A stretch of 64,000 nt of DNA from Nesterenkonia sandarakina (lineage in GTDB: Bacteria > Actinomycetota > Actinomycetes > Actinomycetales > Micrococcaceae). The stretch covers positions 162,170 to 226,169 of the forward strand of contig NZ_PVTY01000002.1 in assembly GCF_003003175.1 (NCBI RefSeq), in the 5' to 3' direction. Position numbers and translations under genes: made by a program. The notes beneath the pieces are model-generated. The model did not search any database, was not told the DNA's origin, and was given only the letters and a program-made list of their open reading frames with translations. Below, one piece after another: positions 13,404 to 24,391 of the stretch; position 1 is the stretch's first letter, and every line of letters starts with the position of its first letter.

Positions 13404-14246
13404 GTGAAGCCAACGACGCCGGAGGTCTCCGGTCCACATCCAGCCGGCGCCGCCGGGTCCGTTGTCGAGCCTGCGGTCTCGGGAGGTTCGCTGCGGCCGA
13501 TGACCCGGCGCTTCCTGGGCTGGGAGCTTGCGATCGTGCTCGGGCTCTCGCTGGGCCGCTCCGCCGTCTATGCGGTGCTGCAGCTGGCCGAACGGCTGAG
13601 CCTGGCGCCGCTGGCCGAGCAGAGCGCCACCGTGCAGACCTCCCGGTCCCGCGCGGAGTTCTTCGATCTCAGCTATCAGGTGCTGGACTCGCTGTTCGCG
13701 CTCTTCCCGGTGGCGCTGGTCTTCTATCTGTTCTTCCTGCACGGGATGAACCCGTTCAGACGCTTCGGGCTGGACCTGCGCCGGCCCGTGCGGGACCTGA
13801 GCCTCGGCGTCGGGCTCTTCCTGATCATCGGACTGGGCACCCTGGTGGTCTACGGCGCCGGACGGGCGGCGGGGATCACCACCGAGATCATCCCGGCCGA
13901 CGTCGGAGAGCACTGGTGGACCTCCCCGGTGCTGATCCTCGCCGCGCTGCGGCATTCGCTGCTCGAAGAGGTGATCATGGTGGCGTACCTCTTCGACCGG
14001 GCCCGCAGGATCTGGCCCCGGGCGAGCATCTGGCTGATCATCCTGGCGGCCGCCATTCTGCGCGGGGCCTATCACCTCTACCAGGGCTTCGGACCGGGCA
14101 TCGGGAACCTGCTCATGGGGATCATCTTCGGCTGGCTCTACCACCGCTACGGACGAGTGATGCCGCTGGTGGTCGCGCACCTGTTGCTCGACGTGGCCGC
14201 GTTCCTGGCGTTCCCGCTGGTGCTGCAGCTCGCCCAGCTGGAGTAG
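13404..14246 (+). CDS. CPBP-family intramembrane metalloprotease (Abi-like)
   Basis: A 280-residue membrane protein. The first motif is SLLEEVIMVAYLFDRAR (Glu-Glu pair near residue 193), the second RGAYHLYQGFG (His near 221) and the third VVAHLLLDVAAF (His near 256). This is the EExxx...H...H arrangement of the CAAX-processing/Bacteriocin-processing (CPBP, ABI) family of glutamic-type intramembrane proteases. Six to eight hydrophobic helices are present. Substrate unknown; roles range from prenyl-protein processing to bacteriocin self-immunity. Start could be GTG 13404 (chosen) or TTG 13398. Confidence 0.82.
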   Translation: MKPTTPEVSGPHPAGAAGSVVEPAVSGGSLRPMTRRFLGWELAIVLGLSLGRSAVYAVLQLAERLSLAPLAEQSATVQTSRSRAEFFDLSYQVLDSLFALFPVALVFYLFFLHGMNPFRRFGLDLRRPVRDLSLGVGLFLIIGLGTLVVYGAGRAAGITTEIIPADVGEHWWTSPVLILAALRHSLLEEVIMVAYLFDRARRIWPRASIWLIILAAAILRGAYHLYQGFGPGIGNLLMGIIFGWLYHRYGRVMPLVVAHLLLDVAAFLAFPLVLQLAQLE

Positions 14247-14284
14247 CCGCCGGGGCGGTCTTTGCAGCTGCCGCACGCAGACGC

Positions 14285-14322
14285 ACGTGGGGCCCTGACC
14301 GAGAACGGTCAGGGCCCCACGT
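14285..14322. terminator. Bidirectional terminator between CPBP gene and groEL
   Basis: Arms ACGTGGGGCCCTGACC (14285-14300) and GGTCAGGGCCCCACGT (14307-14322) pair perfectly over 16 bases around the loop GAGAAC. It lies between two genes that end towards each other and can serve both. Confidence 0.85.
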
Positions 14323-14342
14323 GTGTCAGGAGTCAGACGAGA

Positions 14343-15941
<1,599 letters not shown>

Positions 15942-16011
15942 TTACTGCTCCTTTGAGAGGGTGAGAATCGGATCGTGATGAGGTCCGTGGAGAGCCTTCA
16001 GCGGTCCGTTC

Positions 16012-16308
16012 TTACTTCTCGATGATGGCGAGGACGTCGCGGGCGTTGAGCACGAGGTACTCTTCGCCGCTGACCTTGACCTCGGTGCCGCCGAACTTGG
16101 AGTAGATGACGACGTCGCCCTCGGAGACGTCAACCGGGATGCGCTTGCCCTTTTCGTCGAAGCGACCTGGGCCCACGGCGACGACCTTGCCCTCCTGGGG
16201 CTTTTCCTTGGCGGTGTCGGGGATGACCAGACCGGAAGCGGTGGTCTGCTCTGCTTCCAGGGGGCGAACAACGATGCGATCCTCGAGAGGCTTGATGGAG
16301 ACTGACAC
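16012..16308 (-). CDS. groS: Co-chaperonin GroES (10 kDa)
   Basis: A 98-residue protein opening [21 protein letters not shown], with the mobile loop near residues 20-33 ([17 protein letters not shown]) that binds GroEL, and ending VLAIIEK. It caps the GroEL cavity. An AAGGAGAG-type ribosome site (reverse of CTCCTTT at 16318-16324) precedes the ATG at 16308. Confidence 0.97.
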   Translation of the reverse strand: MSVSIKPLEDRIVVRPLEAEQTTASGLVIPDTAKEKPQEGKVVAVGPGRFDEKGKRIPVDVSEGDVVIYSKFGGTEVKVSGEEYLVLNARDVLAIIEK

Positions 16309-16530
16309 GTCAGTACTCTCCTTTGCGTGGTGTGGATTCGGTTTATCAGCACAGGCCCGTGCTGAGCGTCCCGGTGCGTCCGGGGTGCTCGACGAGCCGA
16401 AATCTGTCGCACGCCTTGGGAGTGGCCAACCGTCGTCGCGGTGCCGGATGGTGCCCCGTCAGGCTGATATCCGTGGGTTGACGACCCGCGGACAAGCTGG
16501 CACCCGAGGGTCTCGAGTGCTAGACGAAAC

Positions 16531-18188
<1,658 letters not shown>

Positions 18189-18201
18189 TAAAGGAGCAGT
18201 T

Positions 18202-19344
18202 TTGAGCAACGAGATCCCCATCGGCCTGGCCAAGAACGGCCGCCGGGCCTGGGCTCTGGACGATGTCGCCATCGTCCCGAACCGACGCACTCGCAGCCCC
18301 GCAGACGTGAGTCTGGACTGGCGCATCGATGCCTACAACTTCTCCATGCCCGTGATCGGGGCGCCGATGGACTCGGTCATGTCCCCGGCCACCGCCATCG
18401 AGCTGGGCCGGCAGGGCGGTCTCGGGGTCCTGAACCTCGAGGGTCTCTGGACCCGCTACGAGGACCCGGAGCCGGTGCTCGCAGAGATCGCAGCGCTGGG
18501 TGCCGACGAGGTCTCCGCGGACAACACCCGCCGGCTGCAGCAGCTCTACTCCGAGCCGATCAAGGCCGAGCTGATCACCGCACGACTGGCCGAGATCCGT
18601 GAGGCCGGCGTCGTCGTCTCGGGCTCGCTGACGCCGCAGCGCACCCAGGAGTTCTACCGCACGGTCATCGAGGCCGGTGTGGACATGTTCGTGATCCGCG
18701 GCACCACCGTCTCGGCCGAGCACGTCGCCGAGACGGGTGACCCGCTGAACCTCAAGGAGTTCATCTACGAGCTCGACGTGCCGGTCATCGTCGGAGGGGC
18801 CGCCGGGTACACGCCTGCGCTGCACCTGATGCGCACCGGTGCCGCCGGCGTGCTGGTGGGCTTCGGAGGCGGCGCAGCCACCACCACCCGCCGCGCAATG
18901 GGCATCCGGGTGCCGATGGCGACCGCGATCAGCGACATCGCCGCCGCCCGCCGGGACTACCTGGACGAATCCGGTGGCCGCTACGTCCACGTCATCGCCG
19001 ACGGCGGCATGGGCTCCTCCGGGGACCTGGTCAAGGCGCTGGCGATGGGCGCCGACGCCGTGATGCTCGGGACCACGCTTGCCCGCGCCGAAGAGGCGCC
19101 CGGCCAGGGCTGGCACTGGGGCCTCGAGGCGGTGCACCCGGACTTCCCCCGCGGACACCGCACCCGGGTCGGGACCGTGGCGCCGCTGCAGGAGGTCCTC
19201 TGGGGCCCCGCCCACCACACCGACGGCTCCTCGAACCTGATGGGCGGCCTGCGCCACGCGATGGCCTCCACCGGCTACGTGGACCTGAAGTCCTTCCAGC
19301 GCGTGGACGCGATCGTCTCCCCGATGGGCCAGCAGACCCGCTGA
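18202..19344 (+). CDS. guaB3: GuaB3-family IMP dehydrogenase-related protein
   Basis: A 380-residue barrel enzyme of the GuaB3 group, which Actinobacteria carry beside guaB. It lacks the CBS domains: the barrel runs from DDVAIVPNRRTRSPADVSLDW directly on. The barrel signatures PVIGAPMDSVMSPATA and ADGGMGSSGDLVKALAMGADAVMLGT are present. The usual IMPDH Cys loop (GSICTT) is not seen where expected (around VGFGGGAATTTRRAMG), which is known for this family. Some relatives are now described as GMP reductase-like; the role here is not certain. TTG start at 18202 follows AAAGGAGCAG. It forms an operon with guaB. Confidence 0.85.
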   Translation: MSNEIPIGLAKNGRRAWALDDVAIVPNRRTRSPADVSLDWRIDAYNFSMPVIGAPMDSVMSPATAIELGRQGGLGVLNLEGLWTRYEDPEPVLAEIAALGADEVSADNTRRLQQLYSEPIKAELITARLAEIREAGVVVSGSLTPQRTQEFYRTVIEAGVDMFVIRGTTVSAEHVAETGDPLNLKEFIYELDVPVIVGGAAGYTPALHLMRTGAAGVLVGFGGGAATTTRRAMGIRVPMATAISDIAAARRDYLDESGGRYVHVIADGGMGSSGDLVKALAMGADAVMLGTTLARAEEAPGQGWHWGLEAVHPDFPRGHRTRVGTVAPLQEVLWGPAHHTDGSSNLMGGLRHAMASTGYVDLKSFQRVDAIVSPMGQQTR

Positions 19345-19362
19345 AGCACCCCTCCCCGCGTC

Positions 19363-19433
19363 AAAAAATCGTAGGGCTGTGGGATGTCGTAGAGCTTAAG
19401 CCCTACGACATCCCAACAGCCCTACGATTTTTT
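19363..19433. terminator. 71-nt palindrome, bidirectional terminator
   Basis: Two arms of about 35 bases (19363-19397 and 19398-19433) pair with one indel and one mismatch. The outer part is AAAAAATCGTAGGGCTGT against its complement ending GATTTTTT, the inner part GGGATGTCGTAG against CTACGACATCCC. The word TCGTAGGGCT occurs twice within the palindrome's complement strand. A run of T follows whichever strand is read, so it ends both guaB-guaB3 and the nuclease gene. Confidence 0.9.
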
Positions 19434-19455
19434 GCGTGGTCGGGGGCCGGTCGGC

Positions 19456-22400
19456 TCAGCAGCTGCCGGACTGCTCCCAGGGGCCGTAGCGGTCTCCGGG
19501 CTCCTGATTCCGGGTGTACCACTTCGCGGTGTAGCTGACTCCTTCGTGCACGATGGTCTCGCCGCCGTCGAACTGTGAGCTCGGGGCCCACTGCGGCAGC
19601 GTCTCATCGCCGCACGCGGTCGGCGTGCCGACCTGTGACCAGGCGCTCCACGGCGAAGCCCCGGGGACCTGGTTCTGCGTGTACCAGAGCGCCCGGTAGA
19701 CGCCGCCTTCGTAGCTCACGGTGTCACCGCCGGTGTAGACCGCGCCTGAGTCCCAGGCCTGATGCTCGGGAGTCTCGCCGCTGCCTCCGTCACCCTCGCC
19801 GTCCCCGTCACCTTCGTCCCCGTCGCCAGGCGCCGCAGATCCGGAGAGCGTCAGGTCAGCGAGGATCGGATCATGGTCGGAGGAGCGCCACTGGTCCGGG
19901 GTGTGCAGCAGGGTGCCCACCGAGTTGTACCGGCTGTACTCCAGAGCGAGCGGCTCCACGGCGTTGATGTTCCAGATCTCGGTCTGGGCGACGTCGGCCG
20001 CGGCGGCCTCGGAGGCGAAGAGGTGATCCAGGGATCCCACCGCGCCGTCGAACATGTAGCTGTACGCGCCGGTCTCGGCCGAGAGGTTCGCGTACCCGGC
20101 CTCGGCGATGACCTGCAGCGGGTCCTCCATCTCGTAGGAGTTGAAGTCGCCCATCAGGAAGACCTTCTCGGTCTCGGCGTCGCGCTCGAGCGCCTCGGCG
20201 AAGGCCACCAGCGCCTCGGCCTGACGGACCCGGTCCCCGTTGAAGGAACCCTGCCCGGTGGTGTCGGCGTTGTCCCCGCTGCCGCTGCCGCCCTTGGACT
20301 TGAAGTGGTTGACGATCGCCAGGAAGCTCGCGTCGTCCTGGGTGCCACCGTTCTGGGCCCCGCTGTCCAGCGCGGTGAACTCCTGGGCCAGCGGCTCGCG
20401 GGCGTTGGAGAAGATCGCGTCCAGATCGAGCTCCCCGAGGGTCTCCTGGTCCAGGTCGGTGACGCCGCCCTCGAACAGGATCCGGGACTCGCCCTCGGGC
20501 GCCACACGGTCGGTGCGGTAGATGAATCCGTTGCGGATCACGTCCTCCGCGGCGGGCACCTGCTCCGGGGACTCCACATAGTCCCAGGTGCCTGCGCTGC
20601 CCTCGGCGTCGTTCAGCGCCTCGACCAGCGCGGCCAGGGCGTGATCCCGGCCGCCGTCGGCGAAGAAGTGCCGGGTGTTCTCGATCTCCTGGAGCGCGAC
20701 GACGTCGGCGTCCAGCCCGGAGATCGCCGCGACGATCTTGGACTCCTGACGGTCGAAGCTCGCCTGGCTGTAGGCGCCGCGGGCGTCGCAGTAGTCATTC
20801 GTGGTGGGCTCGCCGTCGATGTCGGTGTAGAACTCGCAGCCCGGCTCGTCCTCGCCGAGTGAGATGAAGTAGTTGAGCACGTTGAAGCCGGCGATACGCA
20901 CATCGCCCTCACGCTCGGCCGGGGACTCATTGCCCTCCCGGGTGTTCTCGAAGCTGGCGGGCTGGACCTGCTCGGCGGCCTCGGGAGTCAGCTTCGAGAG
21001 CGGCTGCAGCCGCCATTCCTCGAAGCGGTAGTCCATGATCACATCGGTCTGCCAGAGCACCTCGGCGCCGACCCGGATCGGGTCCTCGATGGTCAGGTAC
21101 GGCAGCGGCAGCGCGCGATCGGAGCTCCAGGACTGCCACGAGGTCGACGCCGCGTCATCGAGGTAGATGACCCGCTCCGCGTTCTCCGCGGCCAGCGCCT
21201 CGGCCTCCGGGCCGGGTCGGAACGCCGAGGTGGGGTTCACCAGCGGCTCCTCGCCGAGCACGATGCCGATCTCCCCGTACTGGTTCAGGGTGTAGTGGTC
21301 GGTCACCGTGTAGGTGCCCTGCGGGTCGAGCAGCATGCCCAGCAGCGACTCACGCTGCTGCGCATCCTCGGGGACCTCGATGGACGCCGGCTTGATCGCT
21401 TCGAACGGCTCGTCCTCGATCAGCGCCAGCTCGTGATGCGGGGTCTGGGTGGACTCCGGGTAGAGCGCGATCTGCGGGTTGTCGAAGTAGACGGTGGCGT
21501 CGCCGGTGATCTCCACGAAGTCGCCGATCTGCACCAGGTCCTCGGAGACCGCGGTGGGGGAGTAGACGAAGATCGCGTCCGAGGTCTCGTGGCTGTCCAG
21601 GTCGACGTCGCCGCCGGAGCCGGCGGTCTGGAGGTAGAAGCCGTTGAAGCTCTGCTCGGCCGGGTAGACGGCGGTCACCACGCCACGGGTGGTCACCGGG
21701 AGGTCGCCGCCCGCGGAGTCCAGCGCCGCATTGATGTCCGCGATCTCCAGATCGCGGGGCTCGACCGGGGTCGCGGGCTCGGACGGCTCTGGGTCTGTCG
21801 GTTCTGGATCAGTGGGCTCCGGGTCTGTCGGTTCAGGGTCCGTGGGCTCGGGATCAGTGGGTTCTGGTTCGGTCGGCTCGGTCGGCTCGGTCGGCTCGCT
21901 CGGCTCGGTCGGCTCGCTCGGCTCGGTCGGCTCGGGCTCCGTCGGCTCGGGCTCGCTCGGCTCGCCGACGGTGTCCCCGGCGGCATTGGTCGGGGAGGGC
22001 TCGGCGCGGGTGAAGTCTGCCGAGTTGTCCTCGCTGTCCACCCCGTCGGTCCGGGTGATCGAGGTGGTGTTCGTGGCGGCGGTGGCCGGTGCCGTCTCGA
22101 AGGTGTTGGTGGTGCCGAATCCCAGCAGGTCGACGACCTGGTCATGGTCCACCACCGAGTCCAGCGGGAGATCGGCCAGCGTCTCCGAGGTCGAGGCGAG
22201 GACATAGGTGCCTCCGGCCGCGGCGCCGATCGCGGCGCCGGTCTGGGCATCCGGGGTGGGCAGTGCGGCGCCGTCGCCGTTGTTGCCGCCGCCCTGGATC
22301 AGGTAGTGCCCACCAGGTGCGATCTCGCCGCCCAGCTCGATGGTCGAGCTGGGCGCGCCCGTCGTCGTCCTGGCGCGGTACTGCAGCGACCACTCGCTGA

Positions 22401-22665
22401 GGTCCACGGCCGCCTCGCAGGTGTTCAGCAGCTCCACGAAGCGGTGGGAGAGCGCGGCGGATCCGCTGCCGCCGTTCGGGAAGGCCTCATTGATCACGAC
22501 GCAGTCGGCGCCGGCCGGGCTTTCGGCGTCTTCAGGGGCGGGTGTCGCGGTGGAGCCGAAGGCAGGGGCGGGGGCGAGCAGGGCGGCGCTGAGTCCGAAG
22601 GCTGCGAGCGCGCGGGGGAGTCGCCGGGGTCTTCCCGGCGGGGCGGTCTGGCGGGGGATGCTCAT
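19456..22665 (-). CDS. Secreted ExeM/NucH-type endonuclease with lamin-tail and chitin-binding-like modules
   Basis: A 1069-residue exported protein. A signal peptide (RRLPRALAAFGLSAALLAPAPAFG, cleavage probably after AFG) leads to a lamin-tail domain (CVVINEAFPNGGSGSAALSHRFVEL, about residues 53-190). An acidic Glu-Pro/Thr linker follows (about 233-298), then an OB-fold region (GVVTAVYPAEQSFNGFYLQ). The endonuclease/exonuclease/phosphatase domain spans about 590-930, with GFNVLNYF, VVALQEIEN, MGDFNSYE and SSDHDPILADL as catalytic parts. An Asp/Gly linker then joins two type 5/12 carbohydrate-binding repeats (AWDSGAVYTGGDTVSYEG and QWAPSSQFDGGETIVHEG, each with aromatic W-Y-T-Q/R-N-Q). It should degrade extracellular DNA. 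No LPXTG or C-terminal membrane anchor is seen, so it is released or held by the modules. ATG 22665 is preferred; an upstream ATG would add 19 residues before the signal. Confidence 0.9.
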   Translation of the reverse strand: MSIPRQTAPPGRPRRLPRALAAFGLSAALLAPAPAFGSTATPAPEDAESPAGADCVVINEAFPNGGSGSAALSHRFVELLNTCEAAVDLSEWSLQYRARTTTGAPSSTIELGGEIAPGGHYLIQGGGNNGDGAALPTPDAQTGAAIGAAAGGTYVLASTSETLADLPLDSVVDHDQVVDLLGFGTTNTFETAPATAATNTTSITRTDGVDSEDNSADFTRAEPSPTNAAGDTVGEPSEPEPTEPEPTEPSEPTEPSEPTEPTEPTEPEPTDPEPTDPEPTDPEPTDPEPTDPEPSEPATPVEPRDLEIADINAALDSAGGDLPVTTRGVVTAVYPAEQSFNGFYLQTAGSGGDVDLDSHETSDAIFVYSPTAVSEDLVQIGDFVEITGDATVYFDNPQIALYPESTQTPHHELALIEDEPFEAIKPASIEVPEDAQQRESLLGMLLDPQGTYTVTDHYTLNQYGEIGIVLGEEPLVNPTSAFRPGPEAEALAAENAERVIYLDDAASTSWQSWSSDRALPLPYLTIEDPIRVGAEVLWQTDVIMDYRFEEWRLQPLSKLTPEAAEQVQPASFENTREGNESPAEREGDVRIAGFNVLNYFISLGEDEPGCEFYTDIDGEPTTNDYCDARGAYSQASFDRQESKIVAAISGLDADVVALQEIENTRHFFADGGRDHALAALVEALNDAEGSAGTWDYVESPEQVPAAEDVIRNGFIYRTDRVAPEGESRILFEGGVTDLDQETLGELDLDAIFSNAREPLAQEFTALDSGAQNGGTQDDASFLAIVNHFKSKGGSGSGDNADTTGQGSFNGDRVRQAEALVAFAEALERDAETEKVFLMGDFNSYEMEDPLQVIAEAGYANLSAETGAYSYMFDGAVGSLDHLFASEAAAADVAQTEIWNINAVEPLALEYSRYNSVGTLLHTPDQWRSSDHDPILADLTLSGSAAPGDGDEGDGDGEGDGGSGETPEHQAWDSGAVYTGGDTVSYEGGVYRALWYTQNQVPGASPWSAWSQVGTPTACGDETLPQWAPSSQFDGGETIVHEGVSYTAKWYTRNQEPGDRYGPWEQSGSC
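21770..21966 (-). repeat. Low-complexity Glu-Pro repeat tract in nuclease linker
   Basis: Short repeated codon pairs encode EPTEP, SEPTEP and five consecutive PTDPE-type units. They form an acidic proline-rich spacer between the lamin-tail and OB domains of the secreted nuclease. Such tracts change length easily by slippage. Confidence 0.85.
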
Positions 22666-22906
22666 CAAGGCGGAATCCTCTTCCGTTGATGGTGAACGTC
22701 TCATGCGCTCACCGATGGTCACGTCGGTGCTGGATCTGCGGACCAGAGCGCGACGGCGCGAACACCGCTGCCGACCGGGTCCACCTCGAATCCAAGCAGG
22801 GTCATGTGAACGGCGTGCTACAGACAGGGAAACCGGTGGGCCGAGGTGACCTGCGGGAACACGTCATCCCAGACCAACACGACGACGACGCGGCCGACCC
22901 GACGGA

Positions 22907-22924
22907 AATACCCCCTGGGGTATT
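22907..22924. promoter_or_regulatory. CsoR-like palindromic operator
   Basis: AATACCCC-CT-GGGGTATT is a perfect 8+2+8 palindrome of the G-tract type bound by CsoR/RcnR/CstR (DUF156) repressors, which sense Cu(I), Ni/Co, formaldehyde or reactive sulfur. It overlaps TATTAT (22921-22926), a good -10 box, so binding would repress the small gene at 22961. The rest of the 295-base gap between the nuclease start and this gene shows no other gene. Confidence 0.72.
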
Positions 22925-22960
22925 ATGGAGGCATCGTTCACCCCTGACAGAGGAGTCACC

Positions 22961-23122
22961 ATGTGCCGAGCCGTGACCTGTACGACCTGCGGAAAGACCA
23001 CCTGGGCCGGATGCGGCCAGCATGTCGATGAGGTGATGCGCGGGGTCAGCGCGGCGCAGCGCTGCCCAGGACACGAGCCTGCACCCTCGGGAGGGTTCTT
23101 CAGCCGGCTCTTCGGCCGCTGA
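22961..23122 (+). CDS. Small Cys-rich putative zinc-ribbon protein
   Basis: A 53-residue protein opening MCRAVTCTTCGKTTWAGCGQHV and ending SGGFFSRLFGR. It has five Cys (residues 2, 7, 10, 18, 32... with the pairs C-x2-C and a later CPGH), plus His in GQHV, enough to hold a metal. Similar tiny proteins are widespread as uncharacterised genes. The start at 22961 is set by AGAGGAGTCACC directly before the ATG. The CsoR-like operator upstream suggests that it answers to copper or to reactive sulfur, which would suit a metal or sulfur scavenger; that is inference. Confidence 0.72.
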   Translation: MCRAVTCTTCGKTTWAGCGQHVDEVMRGVSAAQRCPGHEPAPSGGFFSRLFGR

Positions 23123-23160
23123 GCCCGCGCCGCTGATTCGACCGCGAGTGGAGACACAGA

Positions 23161-23196
23161 GAAGCCCGTCAGTCTGTTTCCAGACTGACGGGCTTC
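23161..23196. terminator. Terminator between the Cys-rich peptide and tRNA-Ser
   Basis: Arms GAAGCCCGTCAGTCTG (23161-23176) and CAGACTGACGGGCTTC (23181-23196) pair perfectly over 16 bases around TTTC. It ends the Cys-rich gene on the plus strand and the tRNA on the minus strand. Confidence 0.88.
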
Positions 23197-23201
23197 TTCG
23201 G

Positions 23202-23286
23202 CGGAGGATGGGGGATTTGAACCCCCGAGGGCGTGAACCCAACACGCGTTCCAAGCGTGCGCCATAGGCCGCTAGGCGAATCCTCC
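23202..23286 (-). tRNA. tRNA-Ser (anticodon GGA)
   Basis: Read on the minus strand, GGAGGAT pairs with ATCCTCC to form the 7-base acceptor stem with G as discriminator. The anticodon loop TTGGAAC sits on the CACGC/GCGTG stem, giving anticodon GGA (plus-strand bases 23250-23252), for UCC/UCU codons. A long variable arm typical of serine tRNA and the T loop GGTTCAAATCC follow. CCA is not encoded. Total 85 bases. Confidence 0.95.
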
Positions 23287-23427
23287 TGGCTGCTTCTCGC
23301 TGGCCTGCCTGATCGGCGCGGCCCTCGAGAGCAGACTTCATACTAGCGGAGAACCAGCGCATAATGCACATCGGGCCCCCGTAGGATGGATCACTGCCGT
23401 GATCTGACCTGAGGAAAGGGGTCGACG

Positions 23428-24360
23428 ATGCCCGCTGGACGCTATGCGCCGAGCCCCTCCGGAGAGCTGCATCTGGGCAACCTGCGCACCGGGATGCTGG
23501 CCTGGCTCTTCGCCCGCGCGAGCGGACGCGACTTGCTGCTGCGTTTCGAAGATCTGGATCTGGACCGCACCGTGGCGGGCGCCGAGACCCAGCAGTCCGA
23601 GGATCTCCACGCGATGGGTCTGACCTTCGACGCGCTGGACGGCGCCCCGCTGATCAGACAGTCCGAACGGATGGAGATCTATGCGGCCGCGATCGCGCGG
23701 CTGCAGCAGGACGGGCTGGCCTACGAGTGCTTCTGCTCGCGGCGCGAGATCCGTGAAGCCGCCCGGGCTCCGCACGCACCGACCGGGACCTACCCCGGCA
23801 CCTGCCGAGATCTGAGCGAGGACCAGCGGGTACACCGCCGCGCGGAACGTCCCGCGGCGCTGCGACTGCGCGCCCCCCGGTCCGCCGCCGGGACCGCCGA
23901 GCAGTTCTCCGTGGAGGACATCGTGCTGGGCCGGATCACCACCGAGGTCGATGACTTCGTGATCCAGCGCAACGACGGCGCTCCGGCGTACAACCTGGCA
24001 GTGGTGGTCGACGATCACCTGACCGGTGTGGACCAGGTGGTCCGCGGCGACGACCTGGCATCGTCGACGCCGAACCAGGCCTACCTGCGCGGACTGCTCT
24101 ACGGCTGGCACGCGGCCGCGGAGGTCCAGTACGCCCACGTGCCGCTGGTGCTCAACACCGAGGGCCAGCGTCTGGCGAAGCGAGACGGCGCCGTGACCCG
24201 GGCCGCCCTGCAGGAGCAGGGCATCGACGCCGCAGCGCTGCGCGACCTGCTGCTGGTCTCGCTCGGTCTCCCGGCCGGCCCGCTGGCGCAGGCGCTGGAG
24301 TCCTTCGACCCGACCGCGCTTCCCGCCGACCCCTGGGTGTTCCAGCCGCCGGGCAGCTGA
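23428..24360 (+). CDS. gluQ: Glutamyl-Q tRNA(Asp) synthetase
   Basis: A 310-residue GluRS-like enzyme without an anticodon-binding domain. It opens RYAPSPSGELHLGNLRTGMLAWL with the HIGH-type HLGN motif, has the zinc ligands in CFCSRRE and YPGTCRD, RFEDLDLDRT and QRNDGAPAYNLAVVVDD, and a KMSKS-type motif LAKRDGA near residue 250. GluQ-RS attaches glutamate to the cyclopentene ring of queuosine at position 34 of tRNA(Asp), so its presence implies the cell has queuosine. Length and lack of a C-terminal helical bundle separate it from GltX. Confidence 0.9.
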   Translation: MPAGRYAPSPSGELHLGNLRTGMLAWLFARASGRDLLLRFEDLDLDRTVAGAETQQSEDLHAMGLTFDALDGAPLIRQSERMEIYAAAIARLQQDGLAYECFCSRREIREAARAPHAPTGTYPGTCRDLSEDQRVHRRAERPAALRLRAPRSAAGTAEQFSVEDIVLGRITTEVDDFVIQRNDGAPAYNLAVVVDDHLTGVDQVVRGDDLASSTPNQAYLRGLLYGWHAAAEVQYAHVPLVLNTEGQRLAKRDGAVTRAALQEQGIDAAALRDLLLVSLGLPAGPLAQALESFDPTALPADPWVFQPPGS

Positions 24361-24391
24361 AGCGCCCGGCAGCTGGGACGGGGCCCGCAGG

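Noticed and set aside
19363-19433. Insertion-sequence inverted ends
   Set aside because: The two arms are adjacent with no transposase between and no target duplication seen.
21770-21966. CRISPR-like direct repeats
   Set aside because: The repeats are short in-frame Glu-Pro/Thr codons without spacers inside a protein linker; no cas genes are present anywhere in the window.
23428-24360. Glutamyl-tRNA synthetase (gltX)
   Set aside because: Only 310 residues, no anticodon-binding domain, and the zinc-binding pattern of GluQ-RS.
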